From positions 18,792 through 82,791 of the IMG/VR virus record IMGVR_UViG_3300021960_000048: a stretch of 64,000 nucleotides of DNA. One strand, 5' to 3'. A model generated the notes under the pieces. That model saw nothing but the letters and a program-made list of their open reading frames with translations. It had not been told where the DNA came from and ran no database searches. This DNA is from a virus. Shown here in pieces: positions 27,183-35,059 of the stretch (its first letter is position 1; every line of letters starts with the position of its first letter). The position numbers and the translations under genes are program-made.

Positions 27183-27353
27183 TCAGCGACAAGTAGTACC
27201 TGCGTACACTCTTTCACTTTGACAGTTGATACAAATGAAGATGATGTCTCCTGTCTCTCGGTCATAGTGTCGGTGTATGTCGTCAGCGTTTCTTTGGTGC
27301 ATTCCGCCACAGTCTTGGCATAGGTTGTCTGTTTGGTCTATTGGGTTGCTCAT
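27183..27353 (-). CDS. Tiny Zn-ribbon protein
   Basis: 56 aa, starting MSNPIDQTDN, with CQDC and CINC pairs spaced about 30 residues apart, plus a final Cys. The start is fixed by TATATAA 26 nt upstream and CTCCGTTAGAAC before the ATG. A likely structural zinc ribbon; no function assigned. Confidence 0.7.
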   Translation of the reverse strand: MSNPIDQTDNLCQDCGGMHQRNADDIHRHYDRETGDIIFICINCQSERVYAGTTCR

Positions 27354-27383
27354 GTTCTAACGGAGAGGATGCCCCTATATAAC
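27354..27383 (-). promoter_or_regulatory. Leaderless promoter module
   Basis: GTTATATAGGGG centred 26 nt before the ATG at 27353, CTCCGTTAGAAC directly before it. Confidence 0.75.
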
Positions 27384-27395
27384 CTTTGTGTTATA

Positions 27396-27686
27396 TTACT
27401 TTCTCTTTTTGTTCCACAAGTCAATGAGATACAATGCTTTTCTAGCGTCTCCTATTGGTTTGGGTTTTACTTTTTTGGGCTTTGGTCTGTCGGCAAAGCA
27501 AACTTCGCAGCGGGTCAACTTTGATTCGTCGGCTAGATATTTTTCTGGCATACCCGCGTCCGGTTGTTTACCACCGTCGCACTTACGAACTTTGTCATAG
27601 TAGACACTAACGAACTCGCCTTCACCTTCTACTCTTCTCACTTCTTTAAGCAAGTGAAGAACACTCCAGTTATACTTTTGACTCAT
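27396..27686 (-). CDS. Hypothetical basic protein with Cys pair
   Basis: 96 aa with one CEVC pair, a lone earlier Cys and a Lys/Pro-rich segment (KPKKVKPKPIG). Its start overlaps the end of the 73-aa gene upstream, so it is its operon partner. No family recognised. Confidence 0.6.
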   Translation of the reverse strand: MSQKYNWSVLHLLKEVRRVEGEGEFVSVYYDKVRKCDGGKQPDAGMPEKYLADESKLTRCEVCFADRPKPKKVKPKPIGDARKALYLIDLWNKKRK

Positions 27687-27891
27687 AGTCGGGATGCTCC
27701 TTCGGTAGTTTGTGTAACCTTCGATATGCTAGATTGCCAATTAAGTCAGACACATTTTCTGCCGCCTGTTTAACTCTCTTTCTACTATGCTCGTCCTTCC
27801 CCATTTCTCTTAACACTGGGGCTATGTCAATTTTAGTCATGATGTGCATGAGGATTTCATACTCTGCGTGGCTAATTGTTTTCGCTCTCAT
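27670..27891 (-). CDS. Hypothetical helical protein
   Basis: 73 aa, mostly helical and charged (KRVKQAAENVSDLIGNLAYRRLHKL). Minus-strand CTTATATACATATAG lies about 24 nt upstream of the ATG, so a leaderless start is likely. First gene of a two-gene unit. Confidence 0.6.
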   Translation of the reverse strand: MRAKTISHAEYEILMHIMTKIDIAPVLREMGKDEHSRKRVKQAAENVSDLIGNLAYRRLHKLPKEHPDYESKV

Positions 27892-27923
27892 AGTGTCGAG
27901 ACGGACTATATGTATATAAGACT

Positions 27924-28286
27924 TTATATTAACTCTCTTCTACCTTGTTGCTTTGCTGTTTTCATTCTATGATGATTAGCACAAAGAGGTTCACACTTTG
28001 ATACTTCTTCCATTATCGTGTCCCAACCGTAGCCGTCAGACACCATCAGAGATATGTTTGCTACTTTCTTTGAAGGGTCTAAATGATGCAAGTCAATTGC
28101 TTCGGGGTCATCATTGAAGCCACATACAGCACACGCTAATTGAGACTTGTATTCATCCCACTTACGTTTGAGTAATTGCTTTCTAGCCTTGACCCTAGAA
28201 CGCATTAATTCTTTGTTCTGGTGGTAATACTTGCGTTGATATTCCTTGTTATATTCCCTACGTTTCTTAGGGTCTTTGTAGGGCAT
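27924..28286 (-). CDS. HNH endonuclease
   Basis: 120 aa. The N-terminus is very basic (KKRREYNKEYQRKYY). The catalytic domain shows CAVCG, DLHHLDP and CEPLCANHHR: the zinc Cys pairs plus the beta-beta-alpha His motif. It cuts DNA. As a free-standing small HNH next to structural genes it could be a homing endonuclease or a packaging-linked nuclease as in HK97-type phages. Packaging linkage is uncertain because it lies away from the terminase. Confidence 0.85.
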   Translation of the reverse strand: MPYKDPKKRREYNKEYQRKYYHQNKELMRSRVKARKQLLKRKWDEYKSQLACAVCGFNDDPEAIDLHHLDPSKKVANISLMVSDGYGWDTIMEEVSKCEPLCANHHRMKTAKQQGRRELI

Positions 28287-28312
28287 TGAACCGTACAGTA
28301 AAAACGTGGCTC

Positions 28313-28684
28313 TTAACTGTGCTTTTCCTTGTACTCTTTAGAAGCAAATAAACTATCCAACATTTGTTGCCGAGTTAAAGTTCCTAATGGACCTAGAGAA
28401 CGGACATAATGTTTCTTTCCACCTAGGTCTACCTCTCTTCCTAGAACAGCCATGTAAGCCTTCTCTACGAAGTCCTCAACGGACATGTCAAGAGGGTCAA
28501 CACTTGGTAATGTAATATTACCTTTCGATACTTTAACTTCTTCAACAACTTCTTCCTCTTCAGGATAAAGATGATTTGTTAATCTCTCGATAAGGAGAGC
28601 CTTCGTTCCATCTGATGTTAGTCCATGTTCTTCACACAATGCTACTAATTCTGCTTTCAGTAATGACGTTAATTCGTCGGTCAT
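28313..28684 (-). CDS. SAP domain-DUF4214 fusion protein
   Basis: 123 aa. The N-terminal 35 residues are a SAP helix-extension-helix (LTSLLKAELVALCEEHGLT then GTKALLIERLTNHL), a DNA-binding fold. An acidic linker (PEEEEVVEEVK) follows, then a DUF4214-type C-terminal half (AYMAVLGREVDLGG; TRQQMLDSLFASKEY). DUF4214 is usually found in extracellular or surface proteins, so the pairing is odd. The TATA-like CATAAACC lies about 27 nt upstream. Confidence 0.7.
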   Translation of the reverse strand: MTDELTSLLKAELVALCEEHGLTSDGTKALLIERLTNHLYPEEEEVVEEVKVSKGNITLPSVDPLDMSVEDFVEKAYMAVLGREVDLGGKKHYVRSLGPLGTLTRQQMLDSLFASKEYKEKHS

Positions 28685-28717
28685 ATTGATAGGGTCAGAG
28701 ATTACGGTTTATGACTA

Positions 28718-29107
28718 TCACGGTTCAAGACCATATTCAATTATCTGAATTGAGCCATTTGTAAATGCTTCACGCAGAGTTATAGTATTACAAACTGTAT
28801 TTTCATAATATGAGTTGACTGGTAAAGTGAGGTAAAGAAGTCGAGAACCTAGAACTTCTGCTTTGTAAGGAGTTCCGTTGTCTATTGTTCCGTTGATTGT
28901 GAAAATGTAAGATGTTCCCGTTTCATCAAACTTGGCTTCTTTCTTTTCAATCACACCACCTACCCAATAACATTCATCATCCACCCAAGGGAAATAAGTG
29001 GTTGGGTATCTAGCAGGTGAGGTTACTACTACTGCTATCGAGAATGACCACATGACCATCATGACGACCATTAGAACGGCCTTAACAGTGGTAGCCCTAT
29101 CACTCAC
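28718..29107 (-). CDS. Membrane-anchored secreted protein
   Basis: 129 aa from a GTG at 29107, supported by a TATA-like CTTATTGACC about 25 nt upstream. Residues 8-30 form one transmembrane segment or signal anchor (VLMVVMMVMWSFSIAVVV). The rest is polar, with two NGT and NGS sites for possible N-glycosylation and two Cys that could form a disulphide. It may act on the outside of the host cell. Confidence 0.65.
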   Translation of the reverse strand: MSDRATTVKAVLMVVMMVMWSFSIAVVVTSPARYPTTYFPWVDDECYWVGGVIEKKEAKFDETGTSYIFTINGTIDNGTPYKAEVLGSRLLYLTLPVNSYYENTVCNTITLREAFTNGSIQIIEYGLEP

Positions 29108-29155
29108 AATTAATGGTTGACTGCGAGGTCAATAAGCGAAGGGCATTGAACCACA

Positions 29156-29347
29156 TTAAGAAGATAATACGATTCTCTCACTGCCGCTGTAGAACGCTCG
29201 TCCTCTTCGGAAGTTAAAGGTCGTCTCTACACCGTTTACCATTGCTGTTTGAGTTTCGTACACGTTTACCATTCTGAATGTGCATGTACTTGGTGTGTGC
29301 TGTGTGTTTATTATTTCGCCATTGAAGCCTACTATTTGGTTGCTCAT
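29156..29347 (-). CDS. Small hypothetical protein with MSN module start
   Basis: 63 aa, starts MSNQIVGFNG, one Cys, Thr/Arg-rich. Leaderless module upstream: TATATAG 26 nt from the ATG and CTCCGCAATAAC before it. Confidence 0.65.
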   Translation of the reverse strand: MSNQIVGFNGEIINTQHTPSTCTFRMVNVYETQTAMVNGVETTFNFRRGRAFYSGSERIVLSS

Positions 29348-29377
29348 GTTATTGCGGAGCGACTACCCCTATATAAG
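29348..29377 (-). promoter_or_regulatory. Leaderless promoter module
   Basis: CTTATATAGGGG centred 26 nt before the ATG at 29347 and CTCCGCAATAAC touching the ATG. Confidence 0.7.
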
Positions 29378-29393
29378 ATGTTCGTTATATGGA

Positions 29394-29906
29394 TTACTCT
29401 TGCCATCGAATCGCAAGCGTGTGCTGAGATTGATAACCAATGCAATCTCCTTCTTTATCTCCACCCATTCCTTTCTTCGGAGATTCAATCTCAACTGCCT
29501 TGGTTTCTTCCGACCTCATGATTTTGATAAAGTGATAATCAGTTCCATTCACCCCGGTTGACCCGGTTAAGTCTGGTGTAGTCAAACTACGGGTGTGCAT
29601 CAAGTCGATGAACTTCCGATACAATTGCCAGTGTTTCGCTCTAGTATCAGCATACAAAGTAACCAACATGAATTGAGTTGCGTCTGTATTTAACGTAGCA
29701 CCTTCCGTTAAATGAACAGGGAATGACATTCCGTAGGAAGGCATGATTGAGATTTGAAATGTCTTTTGACGCTTGAACTCTAGCCATCCAGTATTGACTA
29801 AAGGTGTCCATACACCATCCGGTGAGACCATGTTGGACTCGATTAGATTCTTGACTAATGTATGTGGGTCTGTTGAGGGAACACCAGTATCAGTTATCGC
29901 CATCAA
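29394..29906 (-). CDS. Probable tail terminator / neck protein
   Basis: 170 aa, mixed alpha/beta with Trp at both ends. Immediately downstream of the connector and of suitable size for a tail-terminator (gpU-like) or head-tail joining protein. No signature, so the call rests mostly on gene order: capsid, connector, this gene, then tail genes. Confidence 0.5.
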   Translation of the reverse strand: MMAITDTGVPSTDPHTLVKNLIESNMVSPDGVWTPLVNTGWLEFKRQKTFQISIMPSYGMSFPVHLTEGATLNTDATQFMLVTLYADTRAKHWQLYRKFIDLMHTRSLTTPDLTGSTGVNGTDYHFIKIMRSEETKAVEIESPKKGMGGDKEGDCIGYQSQHTLAIRWQE

Positions 29907-29956
29907 ATATCGACTCCATGCAATCTAAAAACATACGACATGTACTGTACGGTCTT

Positions 29957-30601
29957 TCAGTAGAAGTTGTTGTAGTTGGTTCTGTATTGTCCATAAGTTG
30001 CCACCCCCATTAATCCCATTCTTTGAATACGCTTTAACATTTCCATATATTCTTTTTCTGAACTAGCAAGTAAGGGTCTCCAGAACTCTTTCATCCTTTC
30101 AGTACAGTTCTCATCATTCAATGCTGCCCTAGCCGCTTGACGTACTACAAGAAGTATGGTAGCCATCTTTGCTTCTATAGGTGCGGTAGCAGTACCATAG
30201 ACATAGACGACTTTCAGATATTGTCTTAGAGACTCAGCCCAAGGCTGATGAAATCTAACGATTCCCGCGTCGCCATCTTCTAACCAATAATCATGAGTCG
30301 AACGAATACGCCCTGCGTCTAAGACTGTTTCATTCCCAGAAGCGTCGATAGTTGAAATGGAAGTGATTGAGGCTACTGGTCTCTTGGAAAGGCTGAGATG
30401 GCGAAGCGAGTAATGAATATCAAAATACTCTGTTTCTGTTTCTGTTCCCGCTAGTTGTCTACCTGCATAGGCATCAACCATACGAGATGCGTTAGTTATC
30501 ATGGATTCGACTTGAGAATCAGATGGTCCTATTCCTTCGGAAAAGTCTACACCTGCATACATCTCAACGTCTGCTAAAGTACAGTAGTCTATGGCCGCCA
30601 T
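29957..30601 (-). CDS. Head-tail connector protein (gp6-like)
   Basis: 214 aa. Begins CTLADVEMYAGVDF, then VESMITNASRMVDAYAGR: the helical bundle start of adaptor proteins, which ring the portal. The middle (KRPVASITSI) and the helix-rich C-terminus also fit. It follows the capsid gene by about 80 nt with a TTAATACCCA promoter 24 nt upstream. Confidence 0.75.
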   Translation of the reverse strand: MAAIDYCTLADVEMYAGVDFSEGIGPSDSQVESMITNASRMVDAYAGRQLAGTETETEYFDIHYSLRHLSLSKRPVASITSISTIDASGNETVLDAGRIRSTHDYWLEDGDAGIVRFHQPWAESLRQYLKVVYVYGTATAPIEAKMATILLVVRQAARAALNDENCTERMKEFWRPLLASSEKEYMEMLKRIQRMGLMGVATYGQYRTNYNNFY

Positions 30602-30632
30602 GTTGATACCTTACGCTAAGTGGGTATTAACG
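30602..30632 (-). promoter_or_regulatory. Putative late promoter of connector gene
   Basis: Minus-strand GTTAATACCCA centred about 24 nt before the ATG at 30601; same core as before the tail tube gene. An AAGGT SD-like element lies nearer the ATG. Confidence 0.5.
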
Positions 30633-30684
30633 AATCCGAAAGGATAGGGCCGAAGCCCCGTCCTTACGATTACGGTTAGCCTAT

Positions 30685-31749
30685 TCAGACTGTGTTGATT
30701 CCAACAACTTCGCATATTGCTTCGCCGTATCTTACTGCGAATGCAACGTCTTGCTTTGGTATTAGAATGAACCTGTCTTTGGTTGGTTCGTCGTGGAAAC
30801 CTATGCTGAATCTTCTTTCAGCAACGGTTGAATTACCTACGATTGGGCTTCTGATGTGAGTCAAGATAGCACTTGTGTAAGTAGATGAAGAACCTGCGTC
30901 AGATGTACCATCTAATGCTTGGTTAACAGGGATAACACCAGTAGCGAACACACGGATTCCGTAGATTCGTCCTACTTCTCCGTTAAGGATAGTAGCCGCT
31001 GGTCCGTATTTGTCGACTGTCTGGAGTTCAGTTAATCCGAGCAGTTGAACTTCGAGGTTTCTAGGTACTATGAATGCTAAGTCCTCTCTGTTGTCTGCGT
31101 AGACACCAAGGTTGGAGATAGCACTTCTCATGTGAGATAGAGCGAATGTTCCGCTTACTGTTACATCAGATGCAGCAGCACTCTTTCTGATTCCGTCGAA
31201 TACTAATAGGTAATCGTTCTTCTCAGAGCCAGATGTTGTGCTTATTCCACCAGTGTTAGTAGATGCGTTGTAAGCACCCATGATGTTGTCAGCCAATGTG
31301 GATTCAGTGTCAGCGTTTAGGAACAAGTTTGCTTCGTTAAATGCTAAACGAGAAGCAATGTCCTCACGTAGAACTGAAAGTAATCCCTCTACACCGTATG
31401 CTACTAGGTAGTTTCCGATTGGGATGTTTGCCATCATAGTCTTAAGTTCCAAACTGATTTCGTTTGTTGCTTGACGGCTCTCTGTAGGTGTATCACCAGA
31501 CTCGGTGTTTGTAAGAGTCTGTTGGTGAAAGTCAATACTGCCAGTTAACTTTGGCACTTTCACAATTCTTCGGCTCATTGGCATGGCAGGGAGTAAACTT
31601 CTCATGAAGTTTCTCTCATAAACCAATTCAATGATTTCTTCGGCGGTCTCTGTCGGTAGGAATGTCGCACCAGTAGAGGAAGCCGCACCTGCTAGAGCAG
31701 CCTTTACTCTCTCTACGACATCCGTAAACTCAATTTCTTCTGTTGTCAT
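30685..31749 (-). CDS. HK97-fold major capsid protein
   Basis: 354 aa. The pattern matches HK97-type capsids: SRRIVKVPKLTGSIDF, the long SIDFHQQTL arm region, GDTPTESRQATNEISLELKTMMANIPI, VEGLLSVLREDIASRLAFNEANLFLNAD and the C-terminal AVRYGEAICEVVGI strand. It directly follows the protease-scaffold gene. AGGAAGTG lies about 8 nt before the ATG, a good ribosome site for a highly made protein. Confidence 0.92.
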   Translation of the reverse strand: MTTEEIEFTDVVERVKAALAGAASSTGATFLPTETAEEIIELVYERNFMRSLLPAMPMSRRIVKVPKLTGSIDFHQQTLTNTESGDTPTESRQATNEISLELKTMMANIPIGNYLVAYGVEGLLSVLREDIASRLAFNEANLFLNADTESTLADNIMGAYNASTNTGGISTTSGSEKNDYLLVFDGIRKSAAASDVTVSGTFALSHMRSAISNLGVYADNREDLAFIVPRNLEVQLLGLTELQTVDKYGPAATILNGEVGRIYGIRVFATGVIPVNQALDGTSDAGSSSTYTSAILTHIRSPIVGNSTVAERRFSIGFHDEPTKDRFILIPKQDVAFAVRYGEAICEVVGINTV

Positions 31750-31778
31750 ATCTTTTCACTTCCTATTTAATTTGGGTT

Positions 31779-33425
31779 TCAGACCCCACTCCTATCTTCT
31801 AAACGTGCTGATAACCAGCCCGCTAAACCGACCATGCCCGGAGACACGTTTGGTTGGGGGTCGAACTTTGTTACACCAGTCTTTTTCTTTGGTGTTGTTT
31901 CATCAGCAACAAGCGACTTACGTGCCGCCTTTGCTTTTGGGGTTGAGATAGGTAAATCACTTACCACATCTGCTAATCTCTTAGAAACTTCTGCCTCAAT
32001 TTCTGCTTCTTTCTCAGCAGCGGCTTTCTCTTCTGTTAGAGATAGGATTGTTTGTTCTTTCTCTGCAAGTAATGATTTCAGAGATTCTTGCTCGTCTAAC
32101 ATTGTAGACATGTTGTTGACTGTTTGGTCCATGTCTGCTAATGCTTTTACAACTTGCATTAAAACTTCAACTGTTGAAGGTAGGTCAGATTTTTCTTCTA
32201 ACTCTTCTTCAACTTCTTCTTCGAGGTCGTCGTCTGCTTCTTCAACTTCTTCTTCAAGAACTTCTTCTGCTTCTTCTAAGACTTCCTCATCATCTTCGGT
32301 CTCGTCCTCGGACTTTACTACTGTCTCTTCAACAGGCGCAACTGTCTCGATAGGATTCTCTTCTGCGTCCTCAAGGATAGATTTTTCCTCAAGTTCGTCG
32401 TCTGTTATCTCGATGTCCTCAGCGGTCATTGAACTATTGGATGACACAACGGGGGTATTAAGCAAATCGCTTGGCAAACCTTTCTCTTCAAAAGCCTCTA
32501 GGGTTGCTTCAAGTATAGATAATCGGTCAACCAATGCCGATAAAATAGATTTCATCTCATCATCATCTTCGTCATGATAACTTGCATCTTCCATATCTTC
32601 TGCCTTGGCGTATGTAAGATAGTAGTTGCTGTCATCTTCCTCGATAGCAACTATGTGTTTCTCTTCAACTTCGGTTTGTTTATTGTCGCAAGTGCAACTT
32701 GAACCGCCATCACATGACTTCTCTTCACTACGTAACACCGTAGCATGAACCTTTGGTTTAACCTCAAACTGAGAATATTTGTTTGAATCGTAAACTTCGT
32801 CGATGCTAAAATCGACATTTGCTATATCTGAACTAAGGAGCGACTTCTCTACGGAAAATAATGCACCGGGTGAAGCGGGTACATCAACAACCGAAGTTTC
32901 TAACCATTCAATATCTGTGAACTTCATGTAGCATGAATCTTCATCCTTACATTCTTTTACAGCCGCTTTAGCAATAAAGCCAATTGAGAATGCTCTCAAC
33001 ATACCTTTGCGAATCTTTCTAGTAATATCTTTCTCACCGTTATCAATACGTGCTACACCTATTGGTACAGAGACGGTTGTTCCATCCGGTTTCTTGAATG
33101 AACCCATTTGCACATCTTCCATAACACCAATGACACCGTATGTCTTAGAATGGTTGTATAATATAACTGGGTTCTTTCGATAGCCTTCCCATGCTTCTAT
33201 GATTGCATCATTGTCTACCAATTCATTGTGTCTATCTAGCATATCGTCGTCTCCGACATATACTGGTCCTTTGATTCGTACGTCAGAATCTTTGTCGTCG
33301 TGTACTCCTTTCATAGTTACGAAAGGTGTCTCTACACGATAGAGAATTACCGCTTCGGATTCATCTCCTTCTAGTGAGTCAAAGAGCCTGTGGTCTCGAA
33401 TCAGCGTTGCCGATAACGTGTCCAT
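31779..33425 (-). CDS. HK97-type prohead protease fused to an acidic scaffold domain
   Basis: 548 aa. Residues 1-200 are a U35-type prohead protease: His in NHSKTYGVIG and Ser in AFSIGF are the probable catalytic pair. From about residue 260 on the sequence becomes very acidic (long runs of Glu/Asp with EEEVEEADDDLEEEVEEE) and then coiled-coil (LLAEKEQTILSLTEEKAAAE), typical of an internal scaffold cut out during head maturation. It precedes the capsid gene, as expected. Confidence 0.92.
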   Translation of the reverse strand: MDTLSATLIRDHRLFDSLEGDESEAVILYRVETPFVTMKGVHDDKDSDVRIKGPVYVGDDDMLDRHNELVDNDAIIEAWEGYRKNPVILYNHSKTYGVIGVMEDVQMGSFKKPDGTTVSVPIGVARIDNGEKDITRKIRKGMLRAFSIGFIAKAAVKECKDEDSCYMKFTDIEWLETSVVDVPASPGALFSVEKSLLSSDIANVDFSIDEVYDSNKYSQFEVKPKVHATVLRSEEKSCDGGSSCTCDNKQTEVEEKHIVAIEEDDSNYYLTYAKAEDMEDASYHDEDDDEMKSILSALVDRLSILEATLEAFEEKGLPSDLLNTPVVSSNSSMTAEDIEITDDELEEKSILEDAEENPIETVAPVEETVVKSEDETEDDEEVLEEAEEVLEEEVEEADDDLEEEVEEELEEKSDLPSTVEVLMQVVKALADMDQTVNNMSTMLDEQESLKSLLAEKEQTILSLTEEKAAAEKEAEIEAEVSKRLADVVSDLPISTPKAKAARKSLVADETTPKKKTGVTKFDPQPNVSPGMVGLAGWLSARLEDRSGV

Positions 33426-33471
33426 GTTTCAGCGGTAGGACATGTCATGGTTAATGAGTATTAACTTTTGA

Positions 33472-33633
33472 TTAATGCTCCATGAAACCCGTACTTGGTG
33501 AAGCACAAGTGGAATAACATTCCCTACATATGAATGTAAAGTAAGTTACTCCTTCAAACACTTCTGATACGTTCCTAACTATGTTAAACTGGTTGCTGTT
33601 GCATTCTGGTTGGCTGCATGCTATAATTGTCAT
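33472..33633 (-). CDS. Tiny Cys-rich Zn-binding protein
   Basis: 53 aa. Four Cys arranged CSQPEC and CREC plus one more, a likely zinc knuckle. Starts MTIIACSQPE. Leaderless module: TATATACC about 27 nt upstream and CTACCGCCAATC before the ATG. Function unknown. Confidence 0.65.
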   Translation of the reverse strand: MTIIACSQPECNSNQFNIVRNVSEVFEGVTYFTFICRECYSTCASPSTGFMEH

Positions 33634-33664
33634 GATTGGCGGTAGGGGTATAGGTATATAACAT
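33634..33664 (-). promoter_or_regulatory. Leaderless promoter module
   Basis: GTTATATACC about 26 nt before the ATG at 33633, with CTACCGCCAATC between. Confidence 0.65.
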
Positions 33665-33674
33665 TTACCCTATA

Positions 33675-34631
33675 TCACTTACGAAGTCTTGCTTTCTCAT
33701 CAGAGATTACTTTTCTCATATGTGAGAGACCTCTGCTACCAACCATTAACCATTTGACTTGAGCAATCACACCTGCAAGTCTGAAATCCTTGTAGTGCCT
33801 AGCCGACCATGCTTCTCTGAGACGGACGGCCTTCTCATCTGTTGGAGTCTTGGCTTCTCCCATTTGACTATGGACTTTTGATAATCGAGTAAATTGTGTA
33901 TTACCTAGAATGTTCCCACCCCTTTTCCATATCTGAGGCCATTCCTCTTTCAACTTCTGAGCCTCGGCAAGAGGGAATTGGTCGTACTCAGAATTACGTA
34001 GGCTCACCTTCTTATCATCTCCCCTCTTTGGAAAATTAGTCTTAGGTGCTTTCTCTACTACCTGCTTACTCTTAGAAGATTGAGGATGCCCTGCGGGTAG
34101 TAAGTCGGTGTCATGCTTGCCGCCTCTAAATCTACCATTGCGTAAAACATAGAGAAAAGAATTGACTCTAGCATACGCCCATTGTTCAGCCGAAGTTACG
34201 GTTGGACGAACGCTGCCGGGATTTGTTTGATATGCACCAACACCTCGGTCAAACACGGCACTCAACGTACGGACGTTGGTTCTCTTACTTGCCACGTTTC
34301 CAACATCTGCGTTATGTTTCTCTGCTTTTTCTTTGAGAGTTTTCTTTACAGCAGCACTGGCTTTTTGCTCACCTTTTGTTTCTGGTTTCTTTATCTTACG
34401 GAGCATCTTAGTTCTAACTGCAACTCTTCTATCGGACCGGGTATAAGTTCCATCTTCGTTATTGACGTACACCCTTACAATACCAACTGTTTCGCTAGAA
34501 CTTGCTTCGATTGTTTCAGTACCACCACTTGAAGTAACAACTTGGTGTTTACCTGCATTATTTACAGACTCGACCTGTCCAACATACCTACCTTTTCGTG
34601 TAGCCCAACTTACATAATCTCCTTTATTCAT
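33675..34631 (-). CDS. Structural or head-associated protein with SH3/Tudor-like start
   Basis: 318 aa, basic. N-terminal KGDYVSWATRKGRYVGQVESV resembles SH3-like DUF2945 beta-barrels. The central block (FDRGVGAYQTNPGSVRP; WAYARVNSFLYVLRNGRF; GGKHDTDLLPAGHP) looks like a conserved block often seen in phage proteins of unknown job; I recall the pattern but cannot name a family. It lies between gp10-like and protease genes, so head assembly is plausible. Confidence 0.6.
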   Translation of the reverse strand: MNKGDYVSWATRKGRYVGQVESVNNAGKHQVVTSSGGTETIEASSSETVGIVRVYVNNEDGTYTRSDRRVAVRTKMLRKIKKPETKGEQKASAAVKKTLKEKAEKHNADVGNVASKRTNVRTLSAVFDRGVGAYQTNPGSVRPTVTSAEQWAYARVNSFLYVLRNGRFRGGKHDTDLLPAGHPQSSKSKQVVEKAPKTNFPKRGDDKKVSLRNSEYDQFPLAEAQKLKEEWPQIWKRGGNILGNTQFTRLSKVHSQMGEAKTPTDEKAVRLREAWSARHYKDFRLAGVIAQVKWLMVGSRGLSHMRKVISDEKARLRK

Positions 34632-35059
34632 GGTAAATACACCTTCTTTATTGATTCCTTAACTGCTTTACTTACTCCTTTACTACCCATTTTGCTACGT
34701 TTATTCTTCATAGCAACTGCGTCAACTGCGGGACGTAGATACGGCCTAGGTGCAAATGGAGCATACTCGAATCGTCCAAACTCAACTACACTTGCGTATC
34801 TTACCTTTGTGTTACCGAATCTAACTTCCATTGCTCTCCTGTATTTTGATATTGCTCTCTTACTTCTTACCACTCTTCCAGAGTTTTTGAGAGCCGATGT
34901 CTGGACCGGAACTAACTGTTGAGCAATTCTAAGAATCTCCTTAGCAACCTTCTCCGTGTAAGGTTCGCTGAAACTTTCGTTGATGTGAGCGCCGAGATAA
35001 TTGAAATCGTATGCTGCTTTGAAAAACGCATTACCATCAACAGTTGCATACTTCGGCAT
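34628..35059 (-). CDS. HK97 gp10-like neck protein
   Basis: 143 aa. Diagnostic segments of the gp10 family: VPVQTSALKNSGRV, then VRFGNTKVRYASVVEFG and APRPYLRPAVDA. This family closes the head and joins the tail. It overlaps both neighbours by a few bases (ATGA). Confidence 0.88.
   Translation of the reverse strand: MPKYATVDGNAFFKAAYDFNYLGAHINESFSEPYTEKVAKEILRIAQQLVPVQTSALKNSGRVVRSKRAISKYRRAMEVRFGNTKVRYASVVEFGRFEYAPFAPRPYLRPAVDAVAMKNKRSKMGSKGVSKAVKESIKKVYLP

Noticed and set aside
31834-32577. 247-codon Ser-rich plus-strand frame
   Set aside because: Mirror of the Glu/Asp-rich scaffold region; composition is explained by that strand.
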